From positions 1-18,016 of the forward strand of contig JASLOV010000259.1 in NCBI GenBank assembly GCA_030745285.1: a stretch of DNA of 18,016 nt, given 5' to 3'. Origin of the DNA: Dehalococcoidia bacterium (GTDB lineage: Bacteria; Chloroflexota; Dehalococcoidia; UBA2979). A program made the translations under genes and the position numbers. Below the pieces are notes generated by a model. It was not told the DNA's origin. It saw only the letters and a program-made list of their open reading frames with translations, and made no database searches. This document shows positions 1-7,447 of this stretch, one piece after another; positions within the stretch are counted from its first letter, which is position 1, and each line of letters starts with the position of its first letter.

Positions 1-94
1 GGACCCCTCCGATGTGGCCGCCACTGAACCTCCCAGGGCCGGTACCCCCGCGCCTTCGGGCAGAGCGTGCGGGCGTAGCGACACGCCGGTGCGC

Positions 95-100
95 TAGACT
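95..100 (+). promoter_or_regulatory. Candidate -10 box before the first CoA-transferase gene
   Basis: TAGACT lies in the context GGTGCGCTAGACT. That resembles the start-region elements at 4820-4837 and 17768-17785, which begin GGTGCGTAT. No convincing -35 box is visible. It would give a leader of about 40 nt before the ATG at 149. The rest of bases 1-148 shows no gene I can support. Confidence 0.3.
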
Positions 101-148
101 GCTCCGCGCCCCCTGCCGAGCCCGGCACGACGGAGTCGCGATCACCCG

Positions 149-1345
149 ATGGCAACGAGTCAGCCCGACCTCCCCCCGGCCCCGCTCGACGGCGTGCGCG
201 TGCTGGACCTCACGCACTACATCGCCGGCCCCTATGCCACGAAGTGGCTGGCGACGCTCGGTGCTGACGTCGTGAAGGTCGAGCGGCCGTCGTCCGGCGA
301 TCCGCTGCGCGCCGCCGGCCCGTTCCCGCCGGGCGGCGAAGGCGACCGCGAGCAGGGCGGCCACTTCCTCTATCTCAACACCGGAAAGCGCAGCGTGGCG
401 CTGGACCTGGCGACGGCGGAGGGTCGCGACGCCGCGCTGCACCTGGCCGCGCAGTCCGATGTCGTGATCGAGAGTTTCGCGCCCGGCAGGCTCGATGCGT
501 TCGGGCTCGGCTACGAGCGGCTGGCGGAGGCGAACCCTGCGCTGGTGCTGACCTCGATCAGCAATTTCGGGCAGGACGGGCCCTACCGCGACGTGCGGGC
601 CAGCGAGATCGTGATCTTCGGCATGGGCGGGCTGATGTCGTTGATCGGCTACGACGACGAACCTCCGCTGAAGTTCGGTGGCTACCAGGCGATGTACATG
701 GGCGGCCTCAGCGCCCTCACGGCCACGATGCTCGCGCTGACTCGAGCGGAGCTGCACGGCGCCGGGTCCCACGTCGACGTCTCGATCTTCGAAGGGATGG
801 TGTCGAGCCACTTCCAGTCGATGGTGCAGTACGAGTACACCGGCGGCGTGCAGCGGCGCACGCGGGCGATGATGGTGTTCCCCTGCAGCGACGGTTTCGC
901 CGGGCTGCTCGTGCAGGAGCACCAGTGGCAGCGGCTGATCGAGGTGCTCGATGTCCCGGAGCTGCGCGACGAGCGCTTCGCGACCGGCCTGCAACGACGC
1001 GAGAACTACGGTGAGCTCGAAGCGATCCTGCTGGCCTGGTCGCTTCCTCGCACCAAGCAGGAGATCTACGAGGCGGGGCAGAACGCCGGCCTGCCGTTCT
1101 CGTTCTTCGCCACCGTGGACGACATCCTCGTCTCCCCGCAGTACGAGGCACGCGACTTCTTCGCCCCGGTCGAGCATCCCGTGGCGGGCACATACCGTTA
1201 CCCGGGGTCCCCGGTGCGCTTCGATGGCCGCGTGCCCGAAGCCGGGCGTGCGCCGCTGCTCGGCGAGCACACCGTGGAGGTGCTGGGCGCGGCGGGGCTC
1301 TCCGCCAGCGCGATTGCGGCGATCAGCGAAGGGAACGGCTCATGA
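149..1345 (+). CDS. CaiB/BaiF family III CoA-transferase, probable non-catalytic partner subunit
   Basis: This is a 398-residue protein of normal family length. Family III enzymes move CoA between carboxylic acids in the cytoplasm as interlocked dimers. The N-terminal Rossmann signature is clear (GVRVLDLTHYIAGPYA at about 15-30, then LGADVVKVE), followed by LNTGKRSVALDL (about 76-87), the GLGYERL segment and SISNFGQDGPY (about 136-146). In active members an Asp about five residues before a Gly-Leu pair forms the acyl-aspartyl intermediate. Here that stretch reads QAMYMGGL, so Met182 appears to replace it. The gene overlaps the next CoA-transferase by ATGA, so the two are probably translated together and form a heteromer in which this chain is structural. 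The ATG at 149 has only a distant GGAG (132-135). Family assignment is firm; the catalytic defect rests on alignment by eye. Confidence 0.93.
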   Translation: MATSQPDLPPAPLDGVRVLDLTHYIAGPYATKWLATLGADVVKVERPSSGDPLRAAGPFPPGGEGDREQGGHFLYLNTGKRSVALDLATAEGRDAALHLAAQSDVVIESFAPGRLDAFGLGYERLAEANPALVLTSISNFGQDGPYRDVRASEIVIFGMGGLMSLIGYDDEPPLKFGGYQAMYMGGLSALTATMLALTRAELHGAGSHVDVSIFEGMVSSHFQSMVQYEYTGGVQRRTRAMMVFPCSDGFAGLLVQEHQWQRLIEVLDVPELRDERFATGLQRRENYGELEAILLAWSLPRTKQEIYEAGQNAGLPFSFFATVDDILVSPQYEARDFFAPVEHPVAGTYRYPGSPVRFDGRVPEAGRAPLLGEHTVEVLGAAGLSASAIAAISEGNGS

Positions 1346-2640
1346 CCTCGCCCTCTTCGGTACCATCGGACGCGCCGCTGGCCGGGATCCGCGTGCTCGA
1401 CCTCGGCATGTTCTGGGCCGGTCCGTACAGCGGCCGCATCCTCGGCGAGGCCGGCGCGGATGTGATCAAGGTGGAGTCGCAGCGTCGCAGCGATCCGCTG
1501 CGGATGCAGGCGCGCGGCCTCTTCCCCGGCGGCGAGCCGGGCGAGCGACCCTGGAACCGCTCCGGCATGGTGAACGAGCGCAACCGCGCGAAGCGTAGCC
1601 TGGTGATCGACCTCACCTCGGAGGAGGGCTCCGCGATCTTCAAGCGCCTGGCCGCGGTCAGCGACCTCGTGATCGAGAACTACAGTACCGGCGTGATGGA
1701 GCGCTTCGGCCTGGGCTACGAAACCCTGCACGCCGTCAATCCGAAGCTCGTCATGGTCTCGATCACGAGCCAGGGACTGAGCGGGCCGGAGTCAGCGTAC
1801 GTTTCGTACGGGACGACGCTGGAGCAGAACGGTGGGCTCTTCGCCGTGACCGGCTACCCCGAACGCACCCCGGGCTTCTCCAGCCTGGCGTTCCCCGACC
1901 CGATGGGCGGCATGACCGCCGCGGGCATGGCGCTGGCGGCGCTGCGAATGGCGCGGCGTACCGGGTGCGGCTCGCACGTCGATATCTCCCAGCGCGAGAT
2001 GACGACGCACTTCGTCGGCGAGGCGTTCATGGAGGCGGTGATGACCGACACCGCGCCGGTTCCGATCGGCAACCGTCACCCTCGCTTCGCGCCGCAGGGC
2101 GTCTACCAGTGCAGCGGTGACGACCGCTGGGTCACGCTCACGATTGCCAGCGACGACGAGTGGGCCGTGCTTTGCGATGTGATCGCTCGCGGTGACCTCG
2201 CCACGGATACCCGGCTCGCCACCGTCGACGGGCGGCGCGACCACCACGACGAGATCGACGATGCGCTTCGTGCCTGGGCGGGGCCGCTCGATGTCGACGA
2301 TTCCGTCGGGCAGTTGCGGGCCGCGGATCTCATGGCCGGGCCGGTCCTCAACTCCGCGGACCTCTACGCGGATGAGCAACTCGATGCGCGCCACTACTTC
2401 GAGACGATCCACGACCCGGACGCCGGCACCCACCGCTACATCGGGCGGCCGTTCCGCATCTCCGGGGTCTCGCTGGAGAGCGGCCGGCCGACGCCGCTCT
2501 TCGGCGGACACAACGAGGAGCTGTTGACGGAGTTGCTCGAGATGACGGCGGACGAGGTGGCCGGTCTGGAGGAACGTGGGGTGATCGGCGACGTCCCGGA
2601 GGGCCTGCGCGTCGGGCCCCGGGGCAACGGAGGCAGCTAG
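1342..2640 (+). CDS. CaiB/BaiF family III CoA-transferase, probable catalytic subunit
   Basis: This 432-residue protein has the full family architecture: GIRVLDLGMFWAGPYS at about 15-30, AGADVIKVE, NRAKRSLVIDL at about 81-91, GLGYETL, and the C-terminal small domain ending in a TPLFGGHNEELL motif. The expected nucleophile is present: Asp186 in the sequence AFPDPMGG, matching the acyl-carrying Asp of formyl-CoA transferase and CaiB. Its start codon overlaps the stop of the preceding paralogue by 4 bp (ATGA), which points to translational coupling and a heteromeric enzyme. Benzylsuccinate CoA-transferase BbsEF is a known heteromeric member of the family. The crotonase gene 155 bp downstream suggests that the CoA ester formed is processed further. 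Donor and acceptor acids cannot be read from the sequence. Confidence 0.94.
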   Translation: MTSPSSVPSDAPLAGIRVLDLGMFWAGPYSGRILGEAGADVIKVESQRRSDPLRMQARGLFPGGEPGERPWNRSGMVNERNRAKRSLVIDLTSEEGSAIFKRLAAVSDLVIENYSTGVMERFGLGYETLHAVNPKLVMVSITSQGLSGPESAYVSYGTTLEQNGGLFAVTGYPERTPGFSSLAFPDPMGGMTAAGMALAALRMARRTGCGSHVDISQREMTTHFVGEAFMEAVMTDTAPVPIGNRHPRFAPQGVYQCSGDDRWVTLTIASDDEWAVLCDVIARGDLATDTRLATVDGRRDHHDEIDDALRAWAGPLDVDDSVGQLRAADLMAGPVLNSADLYADEQLDARHYFETIHDPDAGTHRYIGRPFRISGVSLESGRPTPLFGGHNEELLTELLEMTADEVAGLEERGVIGDVPEGLRVGPRGNGGS

Positions 2641-2680
2641 CAGCAGTAGTGCCAGAAGCAGCGAACGGACGGAGTGACCG

Positions 2681-2731
2681 ATGATCGACTACGAGCGGGC
2701 GAGCAGGACCGAGCACTGCATCGACCGGTAG
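2681..2731 (+). other. Possible 16-codon micro-ORF upstream of the crotonase gene
   Basis: Within the 155-bp gap after the second CoA-transferase, GGAG at 2671-2674 sits 6 nt before an ATG that opens a 16-codon frame encoding MIDYERASRTEHCIDR. The start MIDYER resembles the usual N-terminus of crotonase-family proteins, and the real gene downstream contains LYERDGH. It may be a leader peptide, a remnant of an older crotonase start, or chance. The rest of the gap shows no terminator. Confidence 0.2.
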
Positions 2732-2795
2732 GGGACCGACGGGGCAGGGCCGGCGAACAGACCCGACGAACAGGCAGACGGCGAAGGAGCAGGCG

Positions 2796-3563
2796 ATGCC
2801 GGGAACAGTCCTCTACGAGCGCGATGGCCATATCGCGACGATCACTTACAACCGCCCGGAGGCGCTGAACGCCATCGACGGCGAGTTGCGAGCAGACCTC
2901 AACGCCACCTGGGAACAGTTCCGCGATGACGAAGAGGCCTACGTGGGCATCGTCACCGGCGCGGGGCGGGCGTTCTCGGCCGGCGCGGACCTGCGCGGAG
3001 GCGGCGGGCAGGCGTCGGGTTCCTTCTGGGAAGTGCCGAGCATCACCTCGCTCGAAAGCGGGCTCGAGGTGTGGAAGCCGGTGATCGCCGCGGTCAACGG
3101 CTACTGCCTTGGCTTCGCGCTCACCCTCGTCGCCGCCTGCGACTTCGTGATCGCGAGCGACCAGGCACAGTTCGGGTTCCCGGAGGTGCAGCTCGGCGTG
3201 CCGACGATCCAGGGCGCGATCCGCATGCCGAAGCGCGTCGGCTGGCAGAATGCGATGGAGCTGCTGCTGCTCGGCGACCGCGTCGACGCGGAGCGGGCGA
3301 AGGAGATGGGCCTGGTCTGGAAGATTGTGCCCCACGACCAGCTGATGGCCGAGGCGCGCGTGCTGGCGGAGCGGCTCTGCAAGCCGGCCCCGCTGGCGAT
3401 GCGCGCAACCAAGGAAGTGGCCTCGCGCGGACAGGACCTGCCGTTCCTCGAGGCGATCCGATTCGGCGAGACCATGCGCCGGGTCGCCGGCTCGACCGAG
3501 GACGCCACCGAGGGCTTCACCGCTCGCCGCGAGGGTCGCGAGCCGGAGTGGAAGGGGCAGTAG
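2796..3563 (+). CDS. Enoyl-CoA hydratase/isomerase (crotonase) family protein
   Basis: This 255-residue protein has standard crotonase length. The ATG is preceded by GAAGGAG at good spacing. Visible signatures are ATITYNRPEALNAI (about 14-27), the oxyanion-hole segment GRAFSAGADLRGG (about 57-69), AAVNGYCLGFALTLVAACD (about 98-116) and FGFPEVQLGVP (about 127-137). Rat mitochondrial hydratase uses two glutamates. The second (in the PE motif) is retained as Glu130. The first, normally in GGGCE, falls on Thr110 in GFALT, so classical syn-hydration is doubtful. The enzyme may be an isomerase, a lyase or a thioester hydrolase of the same fold. It follows the CoA-transferase pair on the same strand, so it probably acts on the CoA ester they make. 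Confidence 0.92.
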   Translation: MPGTVLYERDGHIATITYNRPEALNAIDGELRADLNATWEQFRDDEEAYVGIVTGAGRAFSAGADLRGGGGQASGSFWEVPSITSLESGLEVWKPVIAAVNGYCLGFALTLVAACDFVIASDQAQFGFPEVQLGVPTIQGAIRMPKRVGWQNAMELLLLGDRVDAERAKEMGLVWKIVPHDQLMAEARVLAERLCKPAPLAMRATKEVASRGQDLPFLEAIRFGETMRRVAGSTEDATEGFTARREGREPEWKGQ

Positions 3564-3581
3564 GCCCCGGAGGCAGCTCGT

Positions 3582-3598
3582 CCCGAGGGACGCTCGGG
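3582..3598. terminator. GC stem-loop between convergent crotonase and P450 genes
   Basis: CCCGAG (3582-3587) pairs with CTCGGG (3593-3598) across a 5-nt loop, extendable by two G-U pairs. There is no U-tract. It lies in the short gap between converging genes and may end transcription from either side. Confidence 0.35.
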
Positions 3599-3620
3599 GT
3601 CCGCTCCGTCGGTTCAGTTC

Positions 3621-3640
3621 GTCGCGCGTCAGTGCGCGAC
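3621..3640. terminator. Perfect 7-bp inverted repeat spanning the P450 stop codon
   Basis: GTCGCGC (3621-3627) and GCGCGAC (3634-3640) are exact reverse complements around a 6-nt loop containing the P450 stop codon. It may act in 3'-end formation or mRNA stability. No U-tract follows on either strand. Confidence 0.3.
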
Positions 3641-4816
3641 CATCTCCAGCCGCTCCAGCGTGCGTGTGAGGAAGGTGGTCGTCCGCTCGACGCCGTCTTT
3701 GACGACCTCGAGGCGCTCGAAGCGCGCGACGATCGCATCGATGGCTGCCTCCAGTGTCAGCCGCGCGAACGGCGCGCCGATGCAGAAGTGCGTGCCGGCC
3801 GCGAAGCTGAGGTGGGGCCGCGGCACGCTTGTCACGTCGAGCCGGTCCGGGTCATCGAACCGCGCGGGGTCGCGGTTCGCGGCGCCGACCATGAGGAAGA
3901 GCATGTCGCCCGGCTTGAGCGGTTGCTCCCCGAGCACCGTCTCCGCGGTGACGACGCGCATCAGCGTGTGGGAGGAGGGGTCCCAGCGCACCAGCTCCTC
4001 CACGGCGTCCGGGACCAGCGAAGGGTCGTCGCGCAGGAGCGCCCACTGGTCGGGGTGCTCGGCCAGTGCGAGCGCGGTGCTGCCGATCATGGCGATCAGG
4101 CCGTCGCCGAGCGCGATGTCGATCATGACGGCGTTCACCTCGTCTGCCGTGAGCGTGCCGTCGTCGCGCGCTCCCAGGGCCAGCGTGATCGCGCTGCCGT
4201 GGCCGAGCGCGCTCTCGCGATCGAAGCCGGCGAGGTAGTCGCTCAACGCCCGGCGGGCGTCCCGGCCCTGCGTCATCTGTTGCTCGGACGCGAATGGCTC
4301 CGACGCGATCAGCATCGCCCGCGCCCACTCGGCGAACTCCGCGTACTGCTCCGGCTCCACGCCGAGCCGGGCCGGGAGCAGTGTGTCGACGATCGGCCTC
4401 GCCACCGTCTCCAGCAGGTCGAACGGCTCGCCGCGTTCGACTGCGTCGACGATTCGCGCCGCCGTCTCGAAGATCTTCGTCCGCACGTCTTCGATCGAGC
4501 GGTGCGTGAACGGGGGAGCGACGGCGCCGCGCCTGCGGATGTGGTCCGCTCCCGTCGAGTTCGTCAGCCTCGGTGCGCCGCCGAATATCTCTTCGCGGCC
4601 GGCCCGCTCCTCGTCGCGGCCGCTGTACTCCCATGGGAAGAAGTCAGTGTCGAAGGTCTCCGTCTCGTGCAGCACGCGGAAGCAGAGGTCGTAGGCCGTC
4701 ACCACCCACCCCGGTATGCCGGGGCTGAAATGGACGGGCTCCTGCTCGCGCAGGCGCGCGAGCGCCGGGTACGGATTGTCCATGTACGACGGTCGGGACG
4801 GATTGAAGAAGGCCAC
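3629..4816 (-). CDS. Cytochrome P450, soluble bacterial type, atypical I-helix
   Basis: This 395-residue protein has the usual length of a bacterial class I P450 and no membrane anchor. The heme-binding loop reads FAAGTHFCIG (338-347) with the thiolate ligand Cys345. The K-helix ExxR is Glu274-Arg277, and a C-helix ADHIRRRG is at about 90-97. In the I-helix, where AG-x-(D/E)-T is normal, the aligned residues are ALGDGL (235-240). Asp238 fills the acid position and Gly239 replaces the conserved Thr used in oxygen activation. Loss of the Thr is known in CYP107A1 (P450eryF, Ala) and P450cin (Asn), both functional. The start is GTG at 4816, placed almost at the predicted transcript start. The gene converges on the crotonase gene. 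Redox partners are not encoded here, and the substrate is unknown. Confidence 0.95.
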   Translation of the reverse strand: MAFFNPSRPSYMDNPYPALARLREQEPVHFSPGIPGWVVTAYDLCFRVLHETETFDTDFFPWEYSGRDEERAGREEIFGGAPRLTNSTGADHIRRRGAVAPPFTHRSIEDVRTKIFETAARIVDAVERGEPFDLLETVARPIVDTLLPARLGVEPEQYAEFAEWARAMLIASEPFASEQQMTQGRDARRALSDYLAGFDRESALGHGSAITLALGARDDGTLTADEVNAVMIDIALGDGLIAMIGSTALALAEHPDQWALLRDDPSLVPDAVEELVRWDPSSHTLMRVVTAETVLGEQPLKPGDMLFLMVGAANRDPARFDDPDRLDVTSVPRPHLSFAAGTHFCIGAPFARLTLEAAIDAIVARFERLEVVKDGVERTTTFLTRTLERLEMVAH

Positions 4817-4819
4817 GGT

Positions 4820-4837
4820 CGGCGAAGTATACGCACC
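4820..4837 (-). promoter_or_regulatory. Candidate leaderless promoter of the P450 gene
   Basis: Read on the minus strand the element is GGTGCGTATACTTCGCCG, with TATACT (4826-4831) as a -10 box. Only 9 nt separate that hexamer from the GTG start, so a transcript would begin at or just before the start codon. The 18-mer matches 16 of 18 positions of the element at 17768-17785. No -35 box is evident. Confidence 0.45.
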
Positions 4838-4999
4838 GCAAGCCGTGCTCCGGATTACACGGTGCGTGCGCCGTATGTCGCACGCTCTCCCGGGGAGACT
4901 CTTCTATGGGGGGAGCCTGCCCCGCTTTCCCGGACACCTAGCTGAGGTGACGATGTCGCCCAGGGAGGAGTCGGTGGTGGCATCCACCCCGTCCAGACC

Positions 5000-5344
5000 A
5001 TGCTCGACGACCTCCATTCCGGTGGTGCTCGTCAGCACGGCACCTTCCAGGGCGACCCGACCACCAGCCCGGGCACGCCCGAGTCGGACGCGGCGATCGA
5101 GAAGATCGCGGCGACGCTGGACTTCGACGAGCAGGTCGAGGGCATTCGTAAGTGGCAGGTCGACAACGTCGACCGCATGCCGATCGTCAGCGCGGGCTGG
5201 CCGTACGGCGTCGCTGGCTATGCGCTCAACTGGCGCTTCATCAAGAACTTCGGCACCTATCGCGAGTTCCTGGAGCAGCGCGAGCAGACTCAGTGGATCC
5301 ACTGGTGGATCGACGAAAACGCCAGAAAGGAAGTCTTCGGGTAG
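5000..5344 (+). pseudogene. Remnant of an ABC solute-binding protein (family 5 type), C-terminal part only
   Basis: The translation resembles the last 110 or so residues of a dipeptide/oligopeptide-type extracellular binding protein: a GDPTTSPGTPESDAAIEKI segment, then TLDFDEQVEGIRKWQVDN, a hydrophobic VSAGWPYGVAGYALNWRF stretch and a short tail to the stop. Full-length members run to about 500-600 residues with a lipoprotein or signal peptide; none is present. The frame stays open back only to a stop at 4943-4945, and the ATG at 5000 has no ribosome-binding site. The position directly before DppB/DppC-like genes is where an intact binding-protein gene belongs. I read this as a 5' deletion whose endpoint lies between the P450 start and about 5000. 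A misassembly is the main alternative. Confidence 0.65.
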
Positions 5345-5417
5345 TATCCGCACGAGGCTCTGGCCGGGCTGCGCGTTTGCGTTGCCCGATCAGAGAGAGT
5401 GACAACGCAGGTCGCGA

Positions 5418-5442
5418 GAGTCCCGGACGCCGTCCGGGGCTC
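5418..5442 (+). other. Stem-loop between binding-protein remnant and DppB-like gene
   Basis: GAGTCCCGGAC (5418-5428) pairs with GTCCGGGGCTC (5432-5442) around a 3-nt loop, giving 11 bp with one G-U pair. Such structures behind binding-protein genes often stabilise the upstream message and limit read-through to the permeases. Nothing else was seen in 5345-5482. Confidence 0.5.
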
Positions 5443-5482
5443 CCGCGGTCGATTTCAGTGCTGATTGGCGGGCTGCTGCGAC

Positions 5483-6445
5483 ATGGGCAAGTATATCCTG
5501 CGCCGGCTATTGCTTGGGCTGGTCACCATCTGGCTGGTGACCGTGATTCTGTTCACGGGCCTGCGCATCGTCGTGCCTGCCGTGGTCGGCGACGTCGTCG
5601 ACATCATGATCGACGAGAGCGCGAAGGACGATACCGAGCTCGCGGACAGGCTGCGGGCAGAGTTCGGCCTCAACAAGGCGATCCACAAGCAGTACTTCGA
5701 CTGGATCGGTCAGCTCTTGCGCGGCGACCTCGGCGAGTCGCTCTTCAACGGCCGTCCGGTCTCAAAGGAGATCCAGGACCGGCTGCCGGTCTCGCTCGAA
5801 CTCGGCCTGATCGGCCTCGGAGCGACCATCATAGTGGCGGTGCCGATGGGAATTGTCGCTGCTTTGAAGCAAGACCGCTGGCCTGACTACCTGTTGCGTG
5901 GCTACGCGGTTGGGTCCAGTTCCGTGCCCAGCTTCTGGATCGCGATCGTGATCATCACCTTCGCCTCACTATGGTGGCGGTGGGCCCCTCCGCTTGAGTT
6001 TACGTATTTGCACGAGAACCCAATTCAGCACATTAAGATCATGATCCTGCCAGGCCTCATCATCGGCCTGACGCCGTCCGGCAGCTTCCTGCGCATCATG
6101 CGTGGGCAGATGCTGGAGGTGCTGAGACAGGACTACGTGCGCACGGCGCGTGCCAAGGGGTTGAGTGAGACGACCGTGCTCTATCGCCATGCCCTTCGCA
6201 ACGGCCTGATCCCGATCGTCACGATCATCGGACTGATTCTGCCGAACGTGATTGCGGGCACCGTGCTCTTCGAGATCATCTTCCTGCTGCCCGGCATGGG
6301 CCGGTACCTTGTCGAGTCGTTGCGGTTCCTGGATTACCCGGTGATCCAGGGAACCAATATCGTCTTCGCGCTGATCATCGTCGCGTCGAATTTGATGGTC
6401 GATGTCTCGTACGCGTGGATCGACCCGCGCATTCGTTACAGCTAG
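5483..6445 (+). CDS. ABC transporter permease, DppB/OppB-like
   Basis: This 320-residue inner-membrane subunit is of the peptide/nickel importer type. The N-terminus YILRRLLLGLVTIWLVTVIL forms the first membrane helix (about 4-26). A periplasmic segment ending RGDLGESLFNGRPV (about 80-93) precedes helices at about 105-127, 140-163, 185-200, 240-265 and 288-310. The cytoplasmic EAA loop is clear: LRQDYVRTARAKGLSETTVL (214-233) followed by RHALRNGLIPI. I chose the ATG at 5483; a TTG 18 nt upstream is in frame but adds residues not typical of the family, and neither has a strong ribosome-binding site. The next gene begins 10 bp after the stop. It should pair with a DppC-type permease and with ATPases encoded elsewhere. 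Confidence 0.95.
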   Translation: MGKYILRRLLLGLVTIWLVTVILFTGLRIVVPAVVGDVVDIMIDESAKDDTELADRLRAEFGLNKAIHKQYFDWIGQLLRGDLGESLFNGRPVSKEIQDRLPVSLELGLIGLGATIIVAVPMGIVAALKQDRWPDYLLRGYAVGSSSVPSFWIAIVIITFASLWWRWAPPLEFTYLHENPIQHIKIMILPGLIIGLTPSGSFLRIMRGQMLEVLRQDYVRTARAKGLSETTVLYRHALRNGLIPIVTIIGLILPNVIAGTVLFEIIFLLPGMGRYLVESLRFLDYPVIQGTNIVFALIIVASNLMVDVSYAWIDPRIRYS

Positions 6446-6455
6446 GGAGTAAGAA

Positions 6456-7379
6456 ATGGCCCAGGCTGCCGACACCTACGCGGAACTCGTACTCCGGCAG
6501 AAGGCGCGCCCGCTCTGGCTGCGCCTTCTGACTGGGACCGGGACGTTCATCTACCGCAAGCCGATGGGCGCTTTCGGGTCGCTGCTGGTCGTCTTCTTCA
6601 TCACCCTTGCGGTCTTCGCGCCGATGATCGCGCCCTACGAAGTGGGTCGCATCGACCTCCGCAACGCGCTGTCCGGCCCCACGGGCGACTACTGGCTGGG
6701 CACGGACGATGTGGGGCACGACGTGCTGACGCGCCTGATCTGGGGCGCGCGGCTGTCTGTCTCGATTGGCTTCGGCTCCGTGCTGGCGAGCAGCCTTGTC
6801 GCCACGGTGCTTGGCGTCTTCAGCGCCTACTCCGGTGGCTGGGTCGACCTGGTCATCGGCCGCGTGATCGACGCCTGGATCGCCCTGCCGGGCCTGATTA
6901 TCCTGATCACCATCCTCGGCATCGTGCGGCGGACGGACATGAACCTCACCTGGGCGATGGTGGTCGCGCTCGCCCTGACCAGATTCGCGCCGGTCACCAG
7001 GATCTATCGATCCGCGGTGATCGAGTTGCGAGAACGGCCGTATATCGAGGCCGCCGAGGCCTCGGGCGCGGGCATGGTGCGGGTGATGCGCAGCCACGTC
7101 TTCCCCAACATTCTGCCGCTGATCATCGTCACCTCAACGACCGCGGTGCCGCTCGCCATCCTCGCCGAGGCGAGCCTGAGCTTCCTGGGCTTTGGACCGG
7201 CCGGTGAACCGTCGTGGGGTCAGATGCTGAGCGTCGACGGCCGCGAGTTCTTCCGCAAGCAGCCGCTGCTGGCGCTGGCACCGGGGATCGCCATCAGCCT
7301 CTCGGTGTTCGGTTTCAACATGTTTGGCGACGCGCTGCGGGACGTTCTCGACCCGCGCCTCCGAGGTGAGGGCCGATAG
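6456..7379 (+). CDS. ABC transporter permease, DppC/OppC-like (copy 1)
   Basis: This 307-residue inner-membrane permease has the DppC hallmarks. There is an N-terminal cytoplasmic tail, a first helix at about 39-60, and the periplasmic motif YWLGTDDVGHDVLTRLIWGA (79-98). Helices follow at about 102-125, 135-155, 165-178 and 219-245. The EAA loop is EAAEASGAGMVRVMRSHVFP (198-217) and the C-terminus has the GDALRDVLDPRLRG signature. The ATG has a good ribosome-binding site (GGGAG at 6445-6449) that overlaps the DppB stop codon, indicating coupled translation. The next gene is an almost identical paralogue. Substrate and ATPase partners are not encoded here. Confidence 0.96.
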   Translation: MAQAADTYAELVLRQKARPLWLRLLTGTGTFIYRKPMGAFGSLLVVFFITLAVFAPMIAPYEVGRIDLRNALSGPTGDYWLGTDDVGHDVLTRLIWGARLSVSIGFGSVLASSLVATVLGVFSAYSGGWVDLVIGRVIDAWIALPGLIILITILGIVRRTDMNLTWAMVVALALTRFAPVTRIYRSAVIELRERPYIEAAEASGAGMVRVMRSHVFPNILPLIIVTSTTAVPLAILAEASLSFLGFGPAGEPSWGQMLSVDGREFFRKQPLLALAPGIAISLSVFGFNMFGDALRDVLDPRLRGEGR

Positions 7380-7406
7380 CCATAGCACACACTCACCGGG
7401 ACGAGA

Positions 7407-7434
7407 CGGTGGGCTGCCGAGGGGCAGCCCACCG
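7407..7434 (+). other. Strong stem-loop between the two DppC-like genes
   Basis: CGGTGGGCTGCC (7407-7418) and GGCAGCCCACCG (7423-7434) form a perfect 12-bp stem with a 4-nt loop. No U-tract follows, and copy 2's ribosome-binding site (AGGAG) lies immediately downstream. It could attenuate transcription, block exonucleases or set the ratio of the two permeases. A related hairpin follows copy 2. Confidence 0.6.
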
Positions 7435-7447
7435 CTAGGAGCAAGAA

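Larger units (their letters stand above)
6441..7434 (+). repeat. Tandem duplication, copy A (DppC-like gene plus trailing hairpin)
   Basis: The unit starts at GCTAGG before the ribosome-binding site of the first DppC-like gene and ends after its downstream stem-loop. The same arrangement follows directly as copy B. Start codons and stop codons are both offset by exactly 992 bp, so the coding parts have no length change. Confidence 0.85.

Noticed and set aside
3071..4945. Long plus-strand open frame of 624 codons
   Set aside because: It runs through the crotonase gene and then antisense across the P450, both well supported. Its translation is Arg/Gly/Val-rich with no recognisable motif, as expected for a shadow frame in GC-rich DNA.
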